Shown: positions 59,263-64,000 of the stretch, in pieces
Numbering within the stretch: the first letter of the stretch is position 1
Layout: every line of letters starts with the position of its first letter
From: Ilyonectria destructans
Lineage: Eukaryota; Ascomycota; Sordariomycetes; Hypocreales; Nectriaceae
DNA length: 64,000 nt
Assembly (NCBI GenBank): GCA_020740775.1
Contig: JAHEWK010000046.1
Location: 62,001 to 126,000, forward strand
Reading direction: 5' to 3'
Notes under the pieces: model-generated
What the model was told of the DNA's origin: nothing
The model's database searches: none
Seen by the model: only the letters and a program-made list of their open reading frames with translations
Made by a program: the position numbers and the translations under genes

Positions 59263-60177
59263 GCCGCAGAGGGTGCTCTTTCGTGAGGGGTGCATTCTGT
59301 GGGCATTCCATGAGGTTTGTGGCAAGTCAACGGATGAGATCTATGCCCTCGCAGCCGGGGTGAGGCGAGTTGAGATGTCCATCGTCCCCTCTGCCTGTTA
59401 ATGTTACTCCTTGATCGTCGCCGAGGCGCAAATGGCCCATTGTGAGCCCTCTCTAGCCGATGACAGCGCGGGCGCCTTTCTTGCCCAACACACCCCTCTT
59501 TCTTGGGTTTCGGTCTGTTGTTCCGCCCTTTATTGCTCTTCAGGAATCCAAACATGCCGCCTGAACCCTCATTCTCGCCCTCAGCGGCATCATTGGCATT
59601 TGTCGGTAGGGTCGCATCCTGGCGTGCCAACTCTGACCAGCTACCGCCTCTATCGAGGGTTACCTGAAAGCCCCCAGTGGGACTTACGATTCGTTGGCCT
59701 GTGATAATGGGGTGGTGGCGGGTTGGGAAGTCGTTTTGGTACCGGGGGCGACAGGCCGACATGGGGGTAGTCTCATCAGTCGTGATGGCCGTAAGAGTGT
59801 TGTCCGGGTCGGATTGCGCCTCATCATAAAGACCTTGGGCAGCTTCAGTGATCCTGTTGGGGTTAGCACACAGGCTACAGGTCAAAAGGACGAGCCACCT
59901 CACTTGCATGCAGCCACAGTAGGATTTAAGGCACGCTCTACTCCACATTATTGCAAAATCTGCCGAGAGCTTCCCCTCTGCCGGAACCCGAGAGAATCTG
60001 GGTCATTAAGATTCGTCGCCGCCAAGGCACTGGGTCCTCGAACGAGAGTCTCGGCGTTGCAGGTTGGGGATTTAGGGAGGCAGTCAGATGTTGCAAATGA
60101 TCTGACTTAAGGTTGCCGGTCGCAAGCTTCCCGGCAATATTCAATATGTGGCGGACGGTACACCGTCCGCCAGTCAA
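59244..60177 (-). pseudogene. Possible damaged gene with an intron signature, unidentified
   Basis: A 234-codon frame (59,948-59,244) contains a textbook intron signature at 59,903-59,854: GTGAGG donor, TGCTAACC branch and CAACAG acceptor, 50 bp. The sequence after it reads naturally (ITEAAQGLYDEAQSDPDNTL, PTNANDAAEGENEGSGGMFG) and then becomes Arg-rich and improbable. Upstream, another frame (60,177-59,938) reads HLTASLNPQPATPRLSFEDP and GEALGRFCNNVE before a TAG, one base out of phase with the next exon. I take this as a former gene with at least one frameshift or a missed intron. No domain recognised. Confidence 0.35.
60149..60172. repeat. 24-bp perfect-arm palindrome
   Basis: Arms tggcggacggt and accgtccgcca of 11 bases flank a central AC. 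It shares its core with the palindrome at 55,153. It could be a transposon end or a binding site for a dimeric regulator; the sequence does not decide. Confidence 0.7.
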
Positions 60178-60571
60178 GCCATTCTAGGCACCGCAAGTGA
60201 ATGTGCACGAAAAATATTCGTCTGGGGAACGCCATAACCCAGGCGCGTATCCAGCCGCAGAATGCTTTTTGGGACTACGCTCAGCGTATCCAGGAAGTCC
60301 TCCAAACACATCCGGCCGGATCTCGGCAACCAGGAACGTGCAATTTCACAGCCAATTAAGTGAGTTCAGTTTAGGGTTTAGGTTTAGCGCCAAGAAACGA
60401 CGAGGCCTTTAATTAGGTGGCATGCGTCTGAACACGAGCCAAACCTCAGCTATTGAACTCTGGATGCCGAGTTCTGTTGCATTGCTAAGAGAGTTTATGA
60501 TGGTTTAGTTCTAGGGTAGCTGTTACCCCGAGTTAAGCTCTCTCACCTAACTTGGCGGGGAGTCCCTAACT
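60173..60571. other. Stretch without a recognisable gene
   Basis: No supported frame. It contains the telomere-like but too short string ttagggtttaggtttag at about 60,371-60,387. Confidence 0.4.
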
Positions 60572-60709
60572 ACCCCACTTCAAATCCACTCCATCCATTC
60601 CACGAGCGCTTCGAGTGGAATGGATGGATTACAGATCCACGAGCCGGCCAGCCCCGTGGAATGGACCGTGAATCCACTCGTGGATTCAGTGGAGTGGTTT
60701 GCAACCCTG
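60572..60709. mobile_element. Possible end of a hAT-type transposon
   Basis: Dense inverted and direct copies of a TCCACTCCA/TGGAATGGA motif: aatccactccatccattcca (60,584-60,603) is inverted at 60,613-60,632, and gaatccactcgtggattcag forms another hairpin. The stretch ends gtttgcaaccctg at 60,709, i.e. CAGGGTTGCAAAC read inward, a terminus reminiscent of fungal hAT elements with subterminal repeats. No opposite terminus, transposase or 8-bp duplication was identified, so it may be a fragment or a small non-autonomous copy. Confidence 0.4.
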
Positions 60710-63570
60710 ATTGTACATGTGTGAGCAAACACTGCACGCACAACGCAATCCTGAGCTGGCAGACATGACGTCTGGTTGGGTTCGTCAAATGATAAGCCGG
60801 AAGAAGCATCGTGAAAAGGGAATACCTGTTTAATAAACCTTTGTTCTCCTCGTAGGATAATCAGCACTGGTCAATAGCCGAGAGCCGGCTCGACCGCCGG
60901 AAGCCTGCTCAGTATTTGCATGTTCGAAGACTAGCAAGCTTTGTCACAGGCAACCGACTGAGTGGCGCCATCGCGGACGGGTGCCTTAACTCCAATCTTC
61001 GACAGCTGGTTGACAGCTGGACCAAATAATAGCGCCGGGTGACGTCCAGGGCAGCAGTCCATCCTCATTTTAGTACTGGGAGTTGCTGTACTGGGAGATT
61101 GTAGTGATGCGACAGGTAGAGATACTTGAACGCAGATTAGATGATGGCTACTCTGCCTTTCCTTCTTACTTCAAGCGTGATTTTTGTTGGCCGCCGCTAG
61201 CAGACCATAAAGGGAATGACGGGTCGGACGGTGCCATTCTCCCCTTATCATCCGGAATCCGCTAGCGCGGGCGCCTGGGATTTGGGCTGTCGGACGGTCA
61301 AGTGCGACGCGACCACGCGACCAAATCGCGACGAAATGGCCGCCTGTGCTTGGGTCTTGCTCAGCACCAGCAAAAGCTTGGCGAGTTACGGACGCCCGGT
61401 TCTCTGGCAGTGACTTCGTCTTGTCGGCTGACCGTGATGCATTGTCGCACAACTTCGGTGGCTGCATGAATCCGCACTACTCTATTCCGCCGCACCAGCG
61501 CCCCAGAGATCGCTGCAACTCGGTACATGCCATCAGTTGCAATACCAGTACTACAAGTACTCGCTTATTAGTAGTGCATATTGCCTTGCGACAATGTCCC
61601 ATGACGGCGCGCATGTATATTTCAGTAACCAAGACGCAGGACCTCGCGATTCCCAGTCGCTCCTCGCCCCTGCCTTTTCACTCTTCATTCGTGGAGGCCG
61701 CCATCTGCTCGACGGCTAGGCTGGAAGCCCACCAAAGTTTCGCTTTAGCAAATCATCATCGGATTTCACGTCACTCAAGGCTCGGGCCGTGAACTGTAGG
61801 AGAATGAACTAGGTCACACGGTGGATATTGCATCAGTCTCTTCGCCCCACATGTAGTCCGGGTGAAGCCTGGAGGCTGCCCTATTTGACTGTCGCGCTTC
61901 TCGCCACGGCGCCTGTCTCCTCGCCATCCATTGCGGTCTCGAGATCATCGCCAGTGGTGAAGCCCCTATTGTCGATATCGCAGGAACACCCGTCGCTCGA
62001 CTGCTGATGTCCGGCGCCGTCGTGCGCCAAGTCAGTCCCAAGTCCGATGCAGCTCCGCAGGCAGCCTTCCGTTTACAGACGGCATCGCGTGTCCCGGCAC
62101 CATAGACCAAGGCGCTCAATTTCAGATAAATCCCTCAGTCGACTGCCTCTTCAACATCGTCTCTCTCTGATCCCTACAAATGTATGCAGCACTGTTGAAC
62201 AGACAGCAGCCTTCTCATCTATTGTGCTCTTCCTGGCCCAGCAACGCATAGCAATGCTTGCAAGAATACGGAGGAAGGGCTCAAAAGTCTTTGCCCAAGA
62301 TATCAACGCCACATCCTTGGATCCTTGTCAGCTACCTACCGGTACATCACGCTCTGGGCAAGTGCAGAGGGTCTCCGCCTAATGCCACTAAAAGTTCAGG
62401 GGCTATAGGGGAAGTGTCATTTTTAGTTACTGACTACAGCCTGCTGTGAACGGCCTCTAGTAGCTGGATTCCAGCTATCTAGTCCAGGATGCGATTTACA
62501 TCAAAGATGAAGAAGAAAGAAAGAAGTTCCTAAGTGCCCCTGAGCTGTGGACCGATTTCTCATCCCTGGCGAGCATGAGCCTAGTACGTCTTGCGGCACA
62601 GCCGCAAGGATATGGGCCCTGGCCTGTGACACCCGTGACAATAGATGCTTAGTTATAATTTGCAATTCGACTTGTTCTCCAGCTATACCTATAGTCCACA
62701 GCAAGATTGCCGCAGCAAGATTGCCATTATAGGATTGCCGCTGCAGGATTGCCGCTATAAGATTGCCTAGGTTAGCAACTGTCCCGTCTGAACTTTACCG
62801 CTATAACATTACCGCTGTAGGATTACCTAGGTCAGCGACTGCCACATGGACCAGAGGTACATACTTTCAGATGCCTACCTGGGTTTTACATTGACTGCTG
62901 CAATTCACCTGTGCGGTCGTTATTTAGATGTAATTATAGAACTGACCAGGGGTTCGAAAAGGGACCTAAGTAGCTATTTGCGGAATTCTGGTGTCGAAAA
63001 ATGAACACCTATAAGGCGCAGGGCATCGATCAAAGTGCGTGCATGGAAGGGAGCACCGATTGGCGGCAGAGTTACATACCACTCCGGGTATCAGTGCACT
63101 GAAGCATTTCCGAACGGCATGCCGTTCATAATCCGGTAATTTCGAGCACGGATCAGTGGTGCTTGGGGAGACAATCTAGCAGCCAAAAGTGGACCAAAAT
63201 TTCCCACAATACGACTCATTTTTCTTCCTGTTAGGTCCTGGCAAGCGCGTCAAAGTACGACAAAGTCGGTGAAGGGAGTCCAGAAATGGACCAAGATTCA
63301 CGGTGGGGAGAGTAATGCTAGTCCCACTTCACCTCGAGGATGGTACCCATGAGCTAGCCACAGTAATGATTGTGGCAGTGCCACATTGCACCAGATGACG
63401 CGTTGAACTGCGAACGAAAGGCGTCAGTCCAGCACAAACTTTCCAAGTGGTGCAATACACCATTTTGGGGATCTCATAGGTCTCTTTTGTTGTCCTATAG
63501 TTATGTCTAGCGTAAAGTCCAGGCTTGCTAACTTAATATCGCATTTTTAGACCTCGTTTCAACCTCACCC
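60710..63570. other. 2.9 kb without a supported gene
   Basis: Several short protein-like plus-strand stretches occur in different frames (SHDGAHVYFSNQDAGPRDSQ at about 61,595-61,654; LAIHCGLEIIASGEAPIVDI at about 61,919-61,978; FTDGIACPGTIDQGAQFQIN at about 62,073-62,132), suggesting a decayed gene reading left to right, but no family is recognised and frames do not join. A small tandem array lies at 62,699-62,835. Confidence 0.35.
62699..62835 (+). repeat. Short tandem repeats of a GATTGCCGC unit
   Basis: About five copies of aagattgccgc/ggattgccgct with spacing 14-17 bases. Then a 65-base step repeats gattgcctaggttagcaactg as gattacctaggtcagcgactg. Confidence 0.75.
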
Positions 63571-63579
63571 TTGACGACT

Positions 63580-64000
63580 ATGACGCACGCCCGACATAGC
63601 AGCATCGGCCGTGATATCATCCGCGGTATTGATATCGATCAAAACTACAAGCGAAGCCTCGATACCGCTGCCATTGCCCGGTCCCCCGAGCACAACATCA
63701 CTGAGACTATCCCTCCTCCGAAAGAAGCCTTGGTCGATACTGTCGCATTGCCAGCTACGGCAAAAGTGGAATGAACACTCCGCTAATGCGTAGTGCAACA
63801 ATGGCCTATAGTAGATGTGACAGATACCCAAACACCCCAAAAGCAAACCGAGCTGGATTCCATCGCCGAGCCCAAAGAAGCCGACCTAGCCGAACTTAGT
63901 GCCACGCGCGATATTGTTATAGATCTCGACGAAGTCGAGATTGACTCATTCGAGACTCATCGTGTCGACGAAACCAATGCCACAGTTGATATCTTAGTTA
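63580..64000 (+). CDS. 5' part of an unidentified gene running off the window
   Basis: ATG 63,580 opens a frame to 63,774 with natural composition (GIDIDQNYKRSLDTAAIARS, NITETIPPPKEALVDTVALP). After its stop, another frame, open from 63,787 to the window end, continues in the same style, rich in Asp, Glu and Thr (QKQTELDSIAEPKEADLAEL, DIVIDLDEVEIDSFETHRVD). A small intron with CGCTAATGCGTAG as branch and acceptor (ending at about 63,793) or a frameshift would link them. The acidic, low-hydrophobic sequence looks like a disordered N-terminal region. Family unknown. Confidence 0.4.

Noticed and set aside
60371..60387. Telomere-like repeat (ttagggtttaggtttag)
   Set aside because: Fewer than three imperfect units in interior sequence. 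No array and no subtelomeric gene around it.
1..64000. CRISPR arrays, rRNA and tRNA genes
   Set aside because: No regularly spaced identical repeats with unique spacers, and no rRNA core or tRNA B-box with a matching acceptor stem, was noticed on either strand.

Overview
The window looks like chromosomal DNA of a filamentous ascomycete (Pezizomycotina). Genes carry short introns of about 50-95 bp with GTAAGT/GTGAGT donors, CTAAC-type branch sites and CAG/TAG acceptors. The gene families seen are typical of this group: DUF2235 hydrolase, SUR7/PalI membrane protein, PLC-like phosphodiesterase, GH6 cellulase relic, PNP-NACHT and HET-domain relics. A long AT-rich tract bears the mark of repeat-induced point mutation (RIP): TGG, CAG and CAA codons turned into stops, TpA excess and CpG almost absent. 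I cannot name the genus.

Layout. 1-18,200 is a gene-poor, GC-balanced left arm. It has a partial 3' gene end, an intact spliced DUF2235 gene (2,013-3,901), two separated fragments of a Gre2-like reductase (292-540 and 9,829-10,526), a divergently oriented SUR7-family gene (11,647-12,531, minus) and PLC-like gene (13,587-14,921, plus), and a broken GH6 cellobiohydrolase (16,402-17,222). About 18,200-52,260 is a 34-kb AT-rich RIP block holding gene ghosts: a PNP-NACHT (NLR/STAND) gene (18.84-21.47 kb), a complete but dead chromodomain Ty3/gypsy retrotransposon with LTRs and a 5-bp target duplication (27,541-35,839), a HET-domain gene (about 40.05-43.64 kb) split by a much younger pogo/Fot-like DNA transposon (40,458-42,333), and an inverted second copy of the NLR tail (45,070-45,432). 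Two further relics, at 22.1-25.5 kb and 46-52 kb, I could not identify. About 52,260-64,000 is a GC-balanced right arm with a broken small secreted protein gene, a 334-bp MITE, an intact five-exon secreted protein gene (57,573-58,777), repeats, and the start of a gene running off the window.

How it fits together. The two live surface genes (SUR7-family and PLC-like) share one intergenic region and both products should act at the cell boundary. The RIP block has swallowed two families linked to non-self recognition (NLR and HET). The layering of events can be read: the NLR, HET and retrotransposon sequences are heavily mutated, whereas the pogo element sitting inside the HET gene is only lightly mutated, so it arrived after most of that decay. 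No captain recombinase, CRISPR, rRNA or tRNA was recognised.
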